Shown here piece by piece: positions 37,687-54,360 of a stretch of 64,000 nucleotides of DNA; the first letter of the stretch is position 1; each line of letters opens with the position of its first letter. The notes under the pieces were generated by a model. That model did not search any database. It worked only from the letters and a program-made list of their open reading frames with translations, and had not been told where the DNA came from. The translations under genes were made by a program, and so were the position numbers. The DNA lies in contig JAXCGZ010007661.1 in assembly GCA_037179515.1 (NCBI GenBank), positions 53,501 through 117,500 of the forward strand, given 5' to 3'. This stretch comes from Halocaridina rubra (lineage: Eukaryota; Arthropoda; Malacostraca; Decapoda; Atyidae).

Positions 37687-39005
37687 AATACATGTATACA
37701 TACATTCCATTCAATAATACTTTGCGCATTGGTATTAATAGCTACATGTGTGCGTGTGCATGCGTATGTTCTTACTAACATGCACATGAAACATGCGTAA
37801 GTACATAGATCCTTAAGCACATTTTCAGTTTTCGATTTCTTTCTTTTTTTATCGTTTTCATCTATTTACATACATGCATATATACTGAGGAGTCTGCACT
37901 CTTGTAATTTGCAAAGGGGTCCATTTGACTTCCTTCCTGTTGGGATGAGGACTGAAGGAGAAGGAGGAGGAGGGGGCACAAACTCAGCAAACTACAACAA
38001 CAATAACATGGGGTTGTATTTGTTAAGAAAAATAATACTCTACTTCTCTTAAGACTAGAATATATCAGATTCAAAAGGCAAAATGATTCTAACCCAGCCT
38101 CTGTGAAAGCAGAGCCGGTCCCAAGCCCGGAATAAATGGGGAAGGTTGGTGTCGGTAAATATGACAGGCACCGTAAAAATCATGCCAGTTCTTCAAAAAA
38201 ATATACAGATAATTATTTTGATAGATAGATAGATAAATAGATAGATAAATTGATAGATAGATAGATAGCTCTCTCCTTGATATGTATGCCTATGAAGCCC
38301 CAGTGGTGTTTCTATTGCTCATCTAATTAATGCATGCATATGTATATGTACCTACTTATTATTCTAATCTGAAAATTGTTATTCTATATCTGCTTCAAAT
38401 TGTCTGCAGTAGTACTGTTGAAAAGTGAAATGTAACTTAAATGATAGCACTCAACAAAGGCTACTAAAAATATTGTTACAAATATTACTCTTCAATTATT
38501 ACACTATATTTTATTATTAATTACTTGCTATGATATTTAAAATTAATTGCAAATTCTATTAATATTTTATTTCTACATAACCAAATAGATTGTAATGTGT
38601 ATCAACTGCAATATCACTGGGAGTGCCTATGTGCACATGTCCCCATGTTCAGTTATCTGAATAAAATAAAATAAAAAATAGAGAGAGAGAGAGACCCTGA
38701 AAACCAGTCTTGTGGGTAACCGTTAGGACGTAAATGTTGTAAGATAAATTATCGAACATTTTACTCATATGATATTTATTTTGTTTGCATGTATAATAAT
38801 TGTGTTTTTTGAGGAAAAACAAACATGCAGTACAGTATATTCCTTCTGTTATAATAGGTGTGTAATTTCAATCCCAGAGATGCATATTCTGGTAAATAGG
38901 AAATATAAATTTTAATTTTATAATGTTGTCTTTTGACTATTAATAGATAACAGTATTAGAGAAAATTCGCATCCAAAGTTAGTCCTTCACTTTCATTTTC
39001 TTTGC
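37684..39005. other. Mostly featureless AT-rich DNA
   Basis: Contains a GATA repeat (about 38220-38268) and a piece at about 38092-38165 (AGAGCCGGTCCCAAGCCCGG) that resembles the sequence just before the endonuclease ORF of RTE-type LINEs; I hold that with low confidence. No gene is supported. Confidence 0.4.
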
Positions 39006-40102
39006 TCGCAGGTGGGAGGACTTACCAAACAACACGGAGGAGGAGGACACTCGTACGTCTGGCAAAGGCACTAAAGGTTGTGCTCACTTTCTAAATATGA
39101 GAAGCTAATTCCATGAGAGCGAGTAATGTTTTAAAAAAAATTACGTTTTATTGGATAACAACAATTTCTGGATATTTTTGTGCAGCTAAGAATTTAAGAC
39201 TTATTTATAAATTAATAATAAATTTGAAAGTATACTTATAAATTTGCACAGATCCCAAACTCATTTCTTCAAAATATAAGTGATCCTTCTGAACGACTCA
39301 TTGAAGGCTATGTGTTGGTGAGGGAAGGGTGAGTCACTTACGGTTCTTCCTTTCCTCCTTTTTCTGCCTTGGGAAGACACCTCCGGAATGGGGGAGGTGA
39401 CTAAGGAAGGAAGCCCTGTGTCTACCAGAGCTATACAACTGCACTACTCATGAATGTTGCCGGAGAAACCTGGGGTTGCCTCATGCTGTCGTCTTCCTGC
39501 TGTGCGTAGTTCCTCAGCTGACTGAGCCCACGTTAGTCTCGTTTGATCTGTCGTGAGGGTGGGTGTAGTCGCTTGAAGTCGAGGCTCCAAACGTTGTTTG
39601 TGTGTGATAGGGTCAATTTACTCACATGTTACATCTTCGACAATCTCGTCATCTGCCTGTGTACTTGACTAATAGAAATTACGCTATTAATTTGTTTACA
39701 TAATCACACATGTGTTACAGATATTGCATAGATTTGGGAACGGCCTTTTATAATAAACAACGAGTGTCTGTAACGAGAAAACAACTATTTGTTAGAATGG
39801 AGTGTCATCATGTAACAAGTGTGTTAATTGTTTTTGTTGGAGTGATGGAGTAAGCTGGGGGTGTGATCACTGCTGAATGTCATTCATCAGCTAAATCACT
39901 TTTGCGAAAAGTACGAAATTTTTATCAGGAGGGAAGTGTCAGTTTATTAGCAACTTTATTATTTAACTGCTTTGCGCTTTTTAACCCTATGTTAGTGGCA
40001 GTTATTGGAGGTGGGGTAGGATTAAAGCTTCATTGATTACAGATAGAAAAGGAGAGGGGAAGACGATTAATAGTAAGATTAGAAGAGGTTCCCGGAGTAG
40101 CA
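39006..40102 (+). other. Possible 5' region of a host gene
   Basis: Less AT-rich and free of known repeats. It includes a good splice-acceptor context (TTTTCTTTGCTCGCAG ending at 39011) followed by a short open stretch (WEDLPNNTEEEDTRTSGK), and a weaker acceptor (TTGATTACAG ending near 40041) just before the open frame at 40103. These signals are suggestive only. Confidence 0.25.
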
Positions 40103-40486
40103 ATGTTGCGTTCATCGTCTGCTTCAGATACTGATCCCCCGTCAAGACAACGTCCTCGTCTGGGGTCAGGGCCCTTGGTATGGGGCAAGGCACAAACCCT
40201 AACAGTGCCAACACTAGACAGAGAGTGCTACCAAAACAAATCTTCCTCTACGCCCTCCGCTTCCTCGCCTACCTCCAGCAGGGTAATTTACACGTGCCCA
40301 CAGCTGCCACCTATATTCAAGCAAGGTGGACCTCGCCCTTTTGCTCATCTTCTATTTGGTTTTTCTGTCCTACTTCTGCTGGATATTTTCCCTGGGGCGT
40401 TGGCTCTCCCAGTGGCACATACTAATGGAGAAGTATGGAAGAGATGGATTCCTAGACAACGAAGAGAACTCATCAGTGATGATACG
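40103..40486 (+). CDS. Candidate host exon: membrane-anchored or secreted protein start
   Basis: An open frame from ATG 40103 gives 128 codons up to a consensus donor ACG|GTAAGT at 40487 (phase 0); beyond it the frame runs on only 21 codons. It has no repeat content and is richer in G and C than its surroundings. Residues 1-75 are rich in Ser, Pro and Arg (SSSASDTDPPSRQRPRLG). Residues 80-104 are strongly hydrophobic (HLLFGFSVLLLLDIFPGALA), fitting a signal-anchor in type II orientation. Then EVWKRWIPRQRRELISDD contains RQRR, a furin-type cleavage site. A type II protein with a furin site after the anchor is seen in, for example, TNF-like ligands and transmembrane collagens, but I recognise no homology and propose no name. 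The frame is also open upstream to about 40036, so the exon could begin earlier at an acceptor. It could be chance. Confidence 0.4.
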
Positions 40487-40975
40487 GTAAGTGGACATAT
40501 TTACGTTTTTGTTTCCTTTAACCGTTTCACATTCCTTATATATGGATTATAGTGTCCCATTTTCTGTTTTATTTTTCTTTGAATGAATAGCAACCTGTGC
40601 ACTGTTGTTAGTAGTGCAGAACTTTCATCATTAATACAATCCTCACACTGCATTCGTTTAAGTTTTTATACTAACACACAAGCCATCTTAATAGTACGGT
40701 ATTTATAAATTCACTGTTTCTAGTTTTTTTTTCTTGTATAGGACGCTATTTTGTGAATAATAAACTATGTAAGCGTTTAATGTAAGTTTATGGTTAGCGT
40801 AAATTTAAAATTTTATGATGGCATCCGCTAATCAGATATGAAGCAACGGGCAATAGCCTAATGCACTGTCCCAGGAAGAGTAACCCTTGTTAACCTATAC
40901 TCATACCAGTTTAACTATTTTATGTCGGTATAATGTGCGGTTGAGTGTTTCTTCTTTTTCTTCTTCTTCTTCTTC
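40487..40975. other. Putative intron start, AT-rich
   Basis: Follows the candidate donor at 40487. Nothing else recognised. Confidence 0.3.
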
Positions 40976-40982
40976 TTCTTAC

Positions 40983-41025
<43 letters not shown>

Positions 41026-41050
41026 ATTATTATTATTATTATTATTTGAT
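40976..41050. repeat. (CTT)n and (ATT)n run
   Basis: TTC repeat at about 40955-40980 leading into ATT repeat to about 41045. Confidence 0.95.
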
Positions 41051-41088
41051 TTATTAAAAATAGAAACCCACTCTGCTGTGAGTTTCTA

Positions 41089-41272
41089 CCCACTGAGGGA
41101 GGGGGGCTAGAATACTTTCTCCGTGTTCCCCTGCGTGTCGTAAAAGTCAACTAAATGGGGCGGAGTGAGGGAGCTGGGAATCCCCTTCTCTATTTTCTCT
41201 TCCCAAAGAGTCAAGACTATTTTGCCTTTGACTCAGCCACTCCCCCTATTAGGGGAAAATGGTTCATGTATA
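41089..41272. repeat. 178-bp dispersed repeat, copy 2
   Basis: Collinear with 20842-21019: CTGAGGGAGG, TCCGTGTTCCCCTGCGTG, GGGAATCCCC, GACTCAGCCACTCCCC, then AGGGGAAAATGG. Here an ATT repeat rather than (AT)n lies upstream. Confidence 0.85.
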
Positions 41273-41440
41273 TAGATTTTTGAAATGAAATTGTCACTGA
41301 CTTCCAAACTCTAATTATTATTATTATTATTATTATTATTATCAGAAAATGGAAACCCGATCTACTGTGTTTTTTTCCCCCATTACTGAAGTTATTACAG
41401 ACTTCCAAAGTCAGATTATTATTATTATTATTCTGTTCTA

Positions 41441-41765
41441 ACAGATATGTGTTTCATTACTTCAACATGGGCTGCGCAGTCGTTTTTCAGAAGTGCCAGT
41501 ACGGTTGTGGACTTAAATAAAACTGTCCAGGACAGCTTGATGTTAAGTCTTCCTTCAGTTACGGTCCTCTTTCTATGTCTACATCATCACCGAATATTCC
41601 TGGATATTCGTTACACATGTCTTATTGTCCCTTCACATCTGTTAAGTCACAATACTCCCCATCTCTGTTTCTTTCTATGTTTTCTTCGTGCCCAGGCCTG
41701 ATAAGGGTAGATTTATTTATTTTTTTTCCCGTCCTGGTGTTACTCATTAAAAAAAAAATAATTGT
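41441..41765 (+). repeat. Dispersed LINE-tail-like repeat, copy 1 (longest)
   Basis: Shares with 49861-50045, 52391-52680 and 60843-60985 an ordered set of landmarks: CTGTCCAGGACAG, GATGTTAAGTCTTCCTT, TCCTGGATATTC, CCCTTCACATCTG, TTCTTCGTGCCCAGG, then CCCGTCCTGGTGT and an A-rich end. The end resembles the 3' UTR of the Jockey-like LINE at 28195-29415 (CGTGCCCGGGC ... CTGTCCCGGTGTCACAC), so these are probably 3' ends of related LINEs or a SINE using that tail. Confidence 0.8.
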
Positions 41766-43014
<1,249 letters not shown>

Positions 43015-43044
43015 GTGTGTGTACGTGTAATGTATGTATATATA

Positions 43045-43799
43045 CAGGGTGGTACATAAAATTTTGCTTAGACGCAAAGGAGATAGTTGTGCATTATACA
43101 TTTTCATTATATTCTAACTTTGTTCTTCATCGTTTTCCATTCATATTTTGCTGATGATTAGCTTACCCCTGTGGCTTTTAAAGTTGGAGACAATAAAACT
43201 ATTTATGCTTTTGATCTAATCTTGGCAAATGCCTGCTGTAAGGTAGTGGAAGCTAACCTACCTTCGTTACCTGGAAGTGGCTCACAAACAAAAGCTGAAT
43301 TGAACGTTGAGTTACTGACAATTTGAGCAAGGGCTATGTCAACGTCCACACGATCTTTGACTCCGTACGCCGGAAAAATTATCCGAGGAAAGCAGAGACA
43401 TCATTGCAAAATCTGATGAAGGCCTCTAGGATTGATTTTTATTATCTAACTGAATGGTCTTGAAATTTACCGGACCTTAATCCCACTGAACACATTGGAA
43501 GAAGCCTGATGTCAAAGTGGAGGACCCAAGAACTTAACGTTGATCGGTATTCGAACGACTAGCTTATGAAATTTCTGCAAGGTGTGTTGGAGGATCTTGA
43601 GTTCGAAATGATCTCTTCGAGTCCTTGCTCCGATCGTACCCGTCAAGTTTGCAGGTTGTGAGAGACGCACAAAACTTCCAGCACTAATATATTAAGTTCA
43701 TGAAAGAATATTATTTCGGCAATACATTATTGTAATACACTGATCTGTATTATTACTTATTGTTTTAATACACCTAGCAAATGGTTATGTACCACCTAG
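43045..43799 (+). mobile_element. Tc1/mariner-type element, internally deleted
   Basis: The ends CAGGGTGGTACATAA (43045) and its near-complement TTATGTACCACCTAG (ending 43799) are flanked by TA on both sides, the target dinucleotide of this superfamily. Inside, the plus strand reads a degenerate transposase C-terminus near 43450-43680: NLPDLNPTEHI, the counterpart of the PDLNPIEH segment, where the Asp is the second catalytic residue, then KWRTQEL. It has stops, and at 755 bp it is about half the usual length; the N-terminal DNA-binding domain is absent. Confidence 0.85.
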
Positions 43800-43907
43800 T
43801 ATATGCTAGTACCCCTTCAACTCTACCTTCGTTTATCTTCTGTCTCCATAGGTTTTTATCATCGCTTTTTATTTCTACTGCCGTTAACAAGCCAGGTATA
43901 GACTAGG

Positions 43908-44692
<785 letters not shown>

Positions 44693-45754
44693 GATTGTTA
44701 TACACAAATGCTGATGGATTAGCTGGTAAGGCAGTAGAATTAAAAGATAGGATTCACAACAGTAAGGCAGATATAGTAGCAATTACAGAGACTAAGTTGA
44801 GTGAGGACATAAACAGTGTCACAGTTTTTCCTAAGGGCTTCAGAATACTAAGGGTCGAAAGATCTGAGAGGACTGGTGGAGGGATAGCTCTGCTCATAAG
44901 TGAGAGGATTCAAGTTGAAGAAATAAACTTGGCTATAGAAAGTGAGTTCAAGGAATTTCTTGTTGCTCGCATAAATACTGGGTCAGAGAGCATTATAATA
45001 ACTGTTGTATACAACCCACCAAGGAACCAAAATAGGCTTGAAATTTATGAGGAAAGTCATATAGGTACGATTGAAGTCATAAACTCAGTTGTTAACATGG
45101 CGCGGGAGAAAAAATGTAGGATTTTGATTATGGGAGACTTTAATCATAAAGAGATAGATTGGATAAATCTTGACCCACACAGTGGTGAGGACTCATTTGG
45201 GGCAAGATTCCTAGATTGCGTACAAGGGAATTTCCTACACCAACATGTAATGGAACCAACAAGAGCCAGGGGTGGGGATGAGCCATCACTACTTGATCTG
45301 GTGTTCACAGATAATGTGTTGGATATTGAAAATATTGAGTATGAACCACCAATTGGAAAGAGTGACCACTGTGTGTTGTTGATGGAGTATATCATTGAAG
45401 ACATTCTTCCTGAGAGTAGAGGCACTGAGGACATGAGGAGGAACTATCCGAAAGGAGATTACATCAAAATGAATGAGCTTTTTGCAGTTATTGACTGGAG
45501 AACCTTATTTTACAACAAATCTGTACAAGAAATGTATGACATCTTTTGTGAGAAATATGGGAAGATAGTAGATTGCTGCATACCTGTCACCAAAGTAGGT
45601 GTAATTCATGCCAGAGAGAAATGGTTCGATAATGGGTGTAAAAGAGCTAAGGAGTGGAGAGACAAATGCTGGAAAAGGTATAGGAGGAGAAAAAACATAA
45701 ATGCCTGGCAAACCTACAAAAGAGCAAGAAATGACTACCTAAGTAAAAGGAGAG

Positions 45755-47507
45755 AGATTATGAGAGGGACATCACCAGGAAGGCTAAAGAAAATCCCAAG
45801 CTTTTCCACAGCTTTATCAGAGGAAAACTGAAGGTAAAAGAACAGGTTTTAAGGCTAAAGAGAGCGGATGGAAGCATCACTGAGACGGACGAAGAGATCT
45901 GCAAAGAATTGAACAAGGAGTTTCAGTCAGTATTTACAGTAGAAAATACCCCACCCCCTCAGATTGCAGTGATAGAAGCTCAAGGGCCGGTACTAGAGAA
46001 CATCAACCTTACAGCCACAGAGGTATGCAAAGCGCTGATGGATTTAGATGTTCATAAAGCTACCGGTCCTGATGACATATCCCCTCATGTGCTTAAAAAA
46101 TGCGCAAACACAATATCAGTGGCACTAAGTATCATATTTAAGGAGTCACTGGAGTCGGGGGAGATTCCAAGATGCTGGAAACAAGCAAATGTGATACCTA
46201 TCTTCAAAAAGGGAAGGAGGGATACTGCTCTGAACTATAGACCAGTTTCCTTGACCAGCATAGTTTGCAAAGTTATGGAGAAACTACTAAGGAAACATAT
46301 CTCTCTTCACTTGGAATCCTTCAACTTTTTGTCAGTGAGGCAACATGGCTTCAGAGAAGGAAGATCAACAGTAACAAACTTATTAGAATTTTATGATGAG
46401 GTAAGCCAAATCTTACAGGAAAGAGAGGGCTGGGCAGATTGCATATTCCTAGACTTCCAGAAAGCGTTTGACACTGTTCCACATGGGAGACTTATTAGGA
46501 AGCTGCAATCAATGGCTAGAATAGGTGGAAATGTCTTGGAATGGATAAAAACTTACTTAGAAGGAAGGGAACAGAGGGTTAGAGTAAGACACTCAGTGTC
46601 TGAATGGAGAAGAGTTAGTAGTGGAGTTCCACAGGGTTCAGTTTTAGGGCCACTTTTGTTCCTTGTATATGTAAATGACCTACCAGAGTCTGTAAATTCA
46701 TTCATGAATATGTTTGCAGATGATGCAAAGATTGTGAAGAAAGTAAAAAACGAGAACAATGGTAGAGAACTTCAGGAGGATCTAAATAATCTGCATGAGT
46801 GGTCAGAAAAGTGGCTAATGAAATTCAATACCTCAAAATGTAAGGTAATGAGAATGGGTACAACTGCAAGAAGGCCCAAGCTTGACTACTCGGTGGCTGG
46901 AGTACAACTTCAAGAGACAGAAAATGAGAGAGATCTAGGAGTAAACATACTGGCAGATTTGTCTCCAGAAATACATATAAATGGCGTAGTAAGGGCAGCA
47001 TATGCATTCTTATCAAACGTAAGGGTAGCCTTCAGGCACATGGACAAGGAAATGTTCAGAAATATTTATGTAACCTATGTGAGGCCAAAACTCGAATATG
47101 CAGCCCCCTTTTGGAATCCGCACTTGAAAAAGCACATAGCTAAGCTTGAAAAAGTTCAAAGACATGCCACGAAACTGGTGCCAGAAATACGCAATCTCGG
47201 TTATGATGAGAGGCTGAGGGAATTAGACTTGCCATCACTCGAAGCTAGAAGAGTAAGGGGGGATATGGTGACAGTCTTTAAATTCCTTCATGGTTATGAT
47301 AGAGTGGATAGGGATCGATATTTCGATATGGCTGGCTCTAGAACTAGAGGTCATAGTTTGAAGCTTCGGAAGAAAACTTGTTTGCAGGATGTAAGGAAAT
47401 ACTTTTTCAGTGTAAGAGTAGTTGATAATTGGAATTCGCTAAGCGAGGAGGTAGTTAATGCTATCTCAATCCATAGTTTTAAGGACAGGTATGATAAGTA
47501 TCACTAA
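45755..47507 (+). CDS. CR1-L ORF2, reverse transcriptase part
   Basis: Open from the deletion near 45755, with first ATG at 45909 giving 532 residues. From that ATG: ATGPDDISPHVLKKCA at 51-66, RQHGFREGRSTV at 144-155, motif A IFLDFQKAFDTVPH with Asp182 and Asp188, [13 protein letters not shown] at 238-250, active site FADDAKIV at 269-276, C-terminal domain to RYDKYH. No stop or frameshift inside. Compared with copy I it differs at scattered residues (for example GRRDTALNYRP here, ERRDTALNNRS there; the family consensus seems to be the former). Disconnected from its endonuclease by the upstream frameshift. Element-encoded. Confidence 0.93.
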
Positions 47508-47572
47508 GTCTAAAAATGGAACCGATCAGGAGACGGGAAGATACGAGCTTTGGGCTCTTTCCCGTAAACACA

Positions 47573-49500
<1,928 letters not shown>

Positions 49501-49501
49501 T

Positions 49502-49580
<79 letters not shown>
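49502..49580. repeat. (AT)n array
   Basis: About 78 bp of TA dinucleotides with one phase break near 49545. Confidence 0.98.

Positions 49581-50045
<465 letters not shown>

Positions 50046-50114
<69 letters not shown>
50046..50114. repeat. (AT)n array
   Basis: About 68 bp of AT dinucleotides. Confidence 0.98.
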
Positions 50115-50117
<3 letters not shown>

Positions 50118-50835
50118 TTCATTCTCCCATGTAAGGGGGTGGCTGACCCGAGATTAACACATTCACCACAATCCACGCATACCTCAACTACTTCTCTTAG
50201 CTCCTTGGGTGGGAATAATTGATTGCCACATTTCCTTCCCCTTCCAACTTGCTTGGATCACCTTTGAAGGTGATCCAAGCAAGTTGGAAGGGGGAAGATA
50301 TTCTACAGTGAGGCCCGACAGCCGCAGCTAATTTACCCCCTCTTCTATCACATGGCAACTCCCCTCACACCCGTCCATCGCAGTTCACTGAGCTAGCAGG
50401 TGCGTGAAATTCCTTTGGCCCGTGTCACCTATACACTATATTCCTCCACTCTTTCCTGTCTCTTGCACGCTCTTTTCCCTGGTCTACGGACATTTCACGT
50501 ACATTCAGTACCCGTTTCACACCTTCCATCCATCTCATTCTAGGTATTCCTCTTGGCCTAACCCCTATCACCTTTTCAATCCGCACTCTTCGCTATTTGT
50601 TCATCTCTCATCTTTTCCATGTGTCCAAACCAACTCAACACTCTCTGATCTCGCCTATCCGACAGCTTTTATTCAACAACCGTTCTTTGCCTTACATCTT
50701 TATATCTTACTCTGTCTACTCTAGATACATCAGTCATACTTCTCCAACACCTCATCTCCATTACATACAACTTGTGTCTTGCATTCCAAATCTCTGTTCC
50801 GTAGGCCTTCAATGCTGTCGGCACAATCGCACCTT
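50115..50835 (-). pseudogene. RTE-like LINE, 3' end, decayed
   Basis: On the minus strand from 50835: [20 protein letters not shown], then MRCWRSMTDVSRVDRVRY, VLSWFGHMEKMRDEQ and ARDRKEWRNIVYR before a stop near 50425. This is the same domain order as the end of the RT at 57105-58679, with several stops. The 3' UTR down to 50115 contains a 63-bp hairpin (50235-50297) and ends at a CCCTTACATGGGAGAATGA-type sequence (minus strand) beside (AT)n. Confidence 0.75.
50235..50297. repeat. Inverted repeat with ~30-bp arms
   Basis: CTTCCAACTTGCTTGGATCA and its reverse complement TGATCCAAGCAAGTTGGAAG meet at a 2-base centre (50265-50266). The arms are perfect apart from one extra G in the right-hand G run. 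Confidence 0.9.
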
Positions 50836-50859
50836 CATATATTTATATGTATGTATGTA

Positions 50860-50862
<3 letters not shown>

Positions 50863-50925
<63 letters not shown>
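50863..50925. repeat. (AT)n array
   Basis: About 60 bp of AT dinucleotides with one phase break. Confidence 0.97.
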
Positions 50926-51294
<369 letters not shown>

Positions 51295-51297
<3 letters not shown>

Positions 51298-52390
51298 ATG
51301 AATACAAATACTGTATATAAAGGTTCACATTTTAATGTAATTTCTTGTCATCTACACTCAGATATAGTACAAGTAATAGTCTAACATTACGCTCGAAAAG
51401 CACACCTCATTTGTTGAGCGTGAGTCAGAACGCAAGTAACTTGGGTTCTGATCCCTCCGCTTGGCGTTAGTAAGGACATCCAGTACTACATCAATTAAGG
51501 CGGTGTATTAGTCGCTCGGAATACCTTTCCAACTTGCTTATTATTGTTTTAATTTTCTTTTGCTATATATTTTTGCACTAATTCATATATTTATATAGAA
51601 ATTATACAAAATCAGACTTGTAATGCTATTTGAACGGATTCAATGGAAAATTTCACGTTTTGATATTACTTTTAAAATGATGATTTCCGTGAAGAACATT
51701 GTTATATTTTTATTTATATTTGTTTAAAATTTTAACATTGCTATTTATAATTGCATATAATGTAAGGAATATGTTAAAAACTCCTTGCTGTTAGTTTAGA
51801 AATTGGCTCTCATGCCATGTTTATTAAGTAAACTAATTGCTTAAAAGTCTCCACGTGTTTTCAGACCCAACGGGAAGATGAATTTTGTTTATTTGCTTAC
51901 CCTCCCCCAAGCACTCCCCCCCTCCTGTTTTTACCGCCTTGTTCCGTGTAACTTATTATTTTAGATCAATTTTAGGATAAAGATAATAGCTACTTTCGTT
52001 ACTGATGAAGATGATGAGATATATAATTAATTGAATTTGGTATTTCGATATTTTAGGGACATTTGATATATAAGTATGAAATTAATTAGGATCAGCTGGA
52101 GAAAACGCACTTCAGGCTACCATCAGGTGCACTTTCTCAAGTTTTACTAACCTCAAGTTATTACAGTCACACTCTCCTTTCCCAAGTAGGGGCTCCGCCC
52201 CCAGGCCCCCTTTTTACAATATACTACTATAAAAAACTTTTCATTTAGATGATTTGAAGCTTTTATTAGTCATTGGACCTGTTAATTCAGGATTGTGTTC
52301 AGTCCTGCCTTACGGAAGTTAAAAACTTTACGCTATAGACTCATTATATCGTTTTTTTATTTGGCATTATAACAGTAGTAGGTTGGCCCA
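51295..52390. other. Mostly featureless; one SINE-like trace
   Basis: About 51420-51500 has GGGTTCTGATCCC followed by GTAAGGACATCCAGTAC, weakly like the B box and body start of the SINE at 50926. A GC-rich GGGGCTCCGCCCC patch lies at 52186-52202. Nothing else recognised. Confidence 0.35.
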
Positions 52391-52677
52391 TGGCACCAGC
52401 CACCCGTTGCGATACTACAGCTGAAGGATTTTTAAACTTGAATAGGACTGTCCAGGACAGTTCGATGTTAAGTCTTCCTTTAGTTACGGTTATTTGTTAT
52501 GCCTACATCAACACTGAATATTCTTGGATATTCATTACACACCTCTTATTATCCCTTCACATCTGACAAGTCATTACACTCTCCATCTCTGTTACTTTTT
52601 ACTTAATGTATTCTTCGTGCCCAGGCTCGGTGGGGGCTGTTTTATTTTATTTTTTGGCCCGTCCTGGTGTCACAATC

Positions 52678-52680
<3 letters not shown>
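52391..52680 (+). repeat. Dispersed LINE-tail-like repeat, copy 3
   Basis: Matches 41441-41765 over nearly its length: GGACTGTCCAGGACAG, GATGTTAAGTCTTCCTTTAG, TCTTGGATATTCATTACACA, TTCTTCGTGCCCAGGCTCGG, ending CCCGTCCTGGTGTCACAAT and then (AT)n. Confidence 0.88.

Positions 52681-52753
<73 letters not shown>
52681..52753. repeat. (AT)n array
   Basis: About 72 bp of AT dinucleotides. Confidence 0.98.
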
Positions 52754-52755
<2 letters not shown>

Positions 52756-52963
52756 GGTCTTGATTTTGGCACTTGGCAAGTTTTTAAGATGGCTTGGTTA
52801 TAGCTCCATCAAGACTGATTGGTGGTTCCCGACTTTGAAAATATGATAATTGTTTTAGACTTAGACAAGTGGCCATCAATCATTGAATGAGACAAAATGT
52901 ATTTAATGTTCACACATTGTCACGCATATGTATGCATGATTATGATGTATATACTGTATTTAT

Positions 52964-52967
<4 letters not shown>

Positions 52968-53023
<56 letters not shown>

Positions 53024-53084
53024 GATAAAAGCCGGTAGTTATATAAAAGAAGACTTTCTCTTTGTATGTATGTATGTGTGTTTG

Positions 53085-53144
<60 letters not shown>

Positions 53145-53159
53145 TAACCTATAATCACA

Positions 53160-53253
<94 letters not shown>
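52968..53253. repeat. (AT)n, (GA)n, (AT)n cluster
   Basis: (AT)n 52968-53021, a 60-bp spacer with a GTAT repeat, (GA)n 53085-53141, then (AT)n 53163-53253. Confidence 0.97.
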
Positions 53254-53255
<2 letters not shown>

Positions 53256-54096
53256 GTACTTCACATATAAGCAAAACTTGCCTTTTAAATGAAAACCTAC
53301 TTATGAACTATAATTGCATTTGCTTGGAAGGTAATAAATAAATGATAATAGTTTTATGAAACTGTTTATCATTTTACCGATATCTCTACATAATATACAC
53401 CTTCGTTGACATCGGAAGAAGTCATTTTCTTTTTCTATTAGTGGGGTAAATATATTTAGAGGAAGGCAAACAAAAGGAATGTGTGTGTGTGGGTTGTTTA
53501 AACAGAGCAAACACCCTTGTCACACATATGCACATCAGTCGCGTCATGCCTTGTTAACCATGCGTTGCGTTTTATTGTGTTTTGAGTTTGTTTGTGTGTG
53601 CATGCATATATGGATCTCGTATATATAGGATAAATGTGTATACTGGGGAGGAATGTATGTAGATATACAGTAGTATGATATATTTGCTATAAATTGGGCG
53701 GAAGGTATAAGTTAATTACAAATGCAAATCACTGTTTATAAACTGGTTGTATAGATTATAGAATACTGGAAGACAACGTTCGCTCATAGACGGCGTTGAC
53801 CGTTTCACACTGGCAAGCTTGTCCTGATTTCCCCTAGGTTAAATATAGTACAATATGTATAGCATTCATATATCGTCAGTTACAGTGGAATAAGAAATAA
53901 CTTTTCGTTTGTATTGCATATAATTTTTCTTCTTTGAGTAAATTTTGCTGCAACATATAATTACAATCGTGTAAAATCTTTTAAAAACACGTGAGTGCTT
54001 TTGCGTGTCCCTTTCTTCCTTCACGGCAACTCTTGTACTGCATGAAGAATGTTTATTTATGCCCTTCTTCTTTTATCTTGTCTCACACATGAAATA
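53254..54096. other. Spacer
   Basis: AT-rich, no recognisable feature. Confidence 0.4.
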
Positions 54097-54360
54097 ATAA
54101 TAATAATAATAAAAGAGGAAGAAGACTGCTGAAGCCATCACGAGGGGAGTTACAACTGTAAAAACGAACATAAAAGGGAGGCAGCAGGACTTCGTAATAC
54201 TCAGCACTTTCCCATCCCTTCTATCAGCTATTTTGTGATAAGAACACAGCATTTGGAGAAGATGGGATTGAGAGCCCTTTACTCCATTATCTCTCTTAGT
54301 CTGCACTTTACTAGCATAGAATGTAAGTGAGGAAGTCTTTCTTCCCCACCCACAGGAAAT
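54097..54360. other. Spacer with an (ATA)n run
   Basis: Short ATA repeat (54095-54112); the minus-strand frame 54073-54444 mixes this with the LINE fragment that follows and is not a gene. Confidence 0.4.

Noticed and set aside
40180..40425. 81-codon frame overlapping the candidate exon
   Set aside because: Out of frame with the candidate host exon, without a donor in phase or a recognisable domain.
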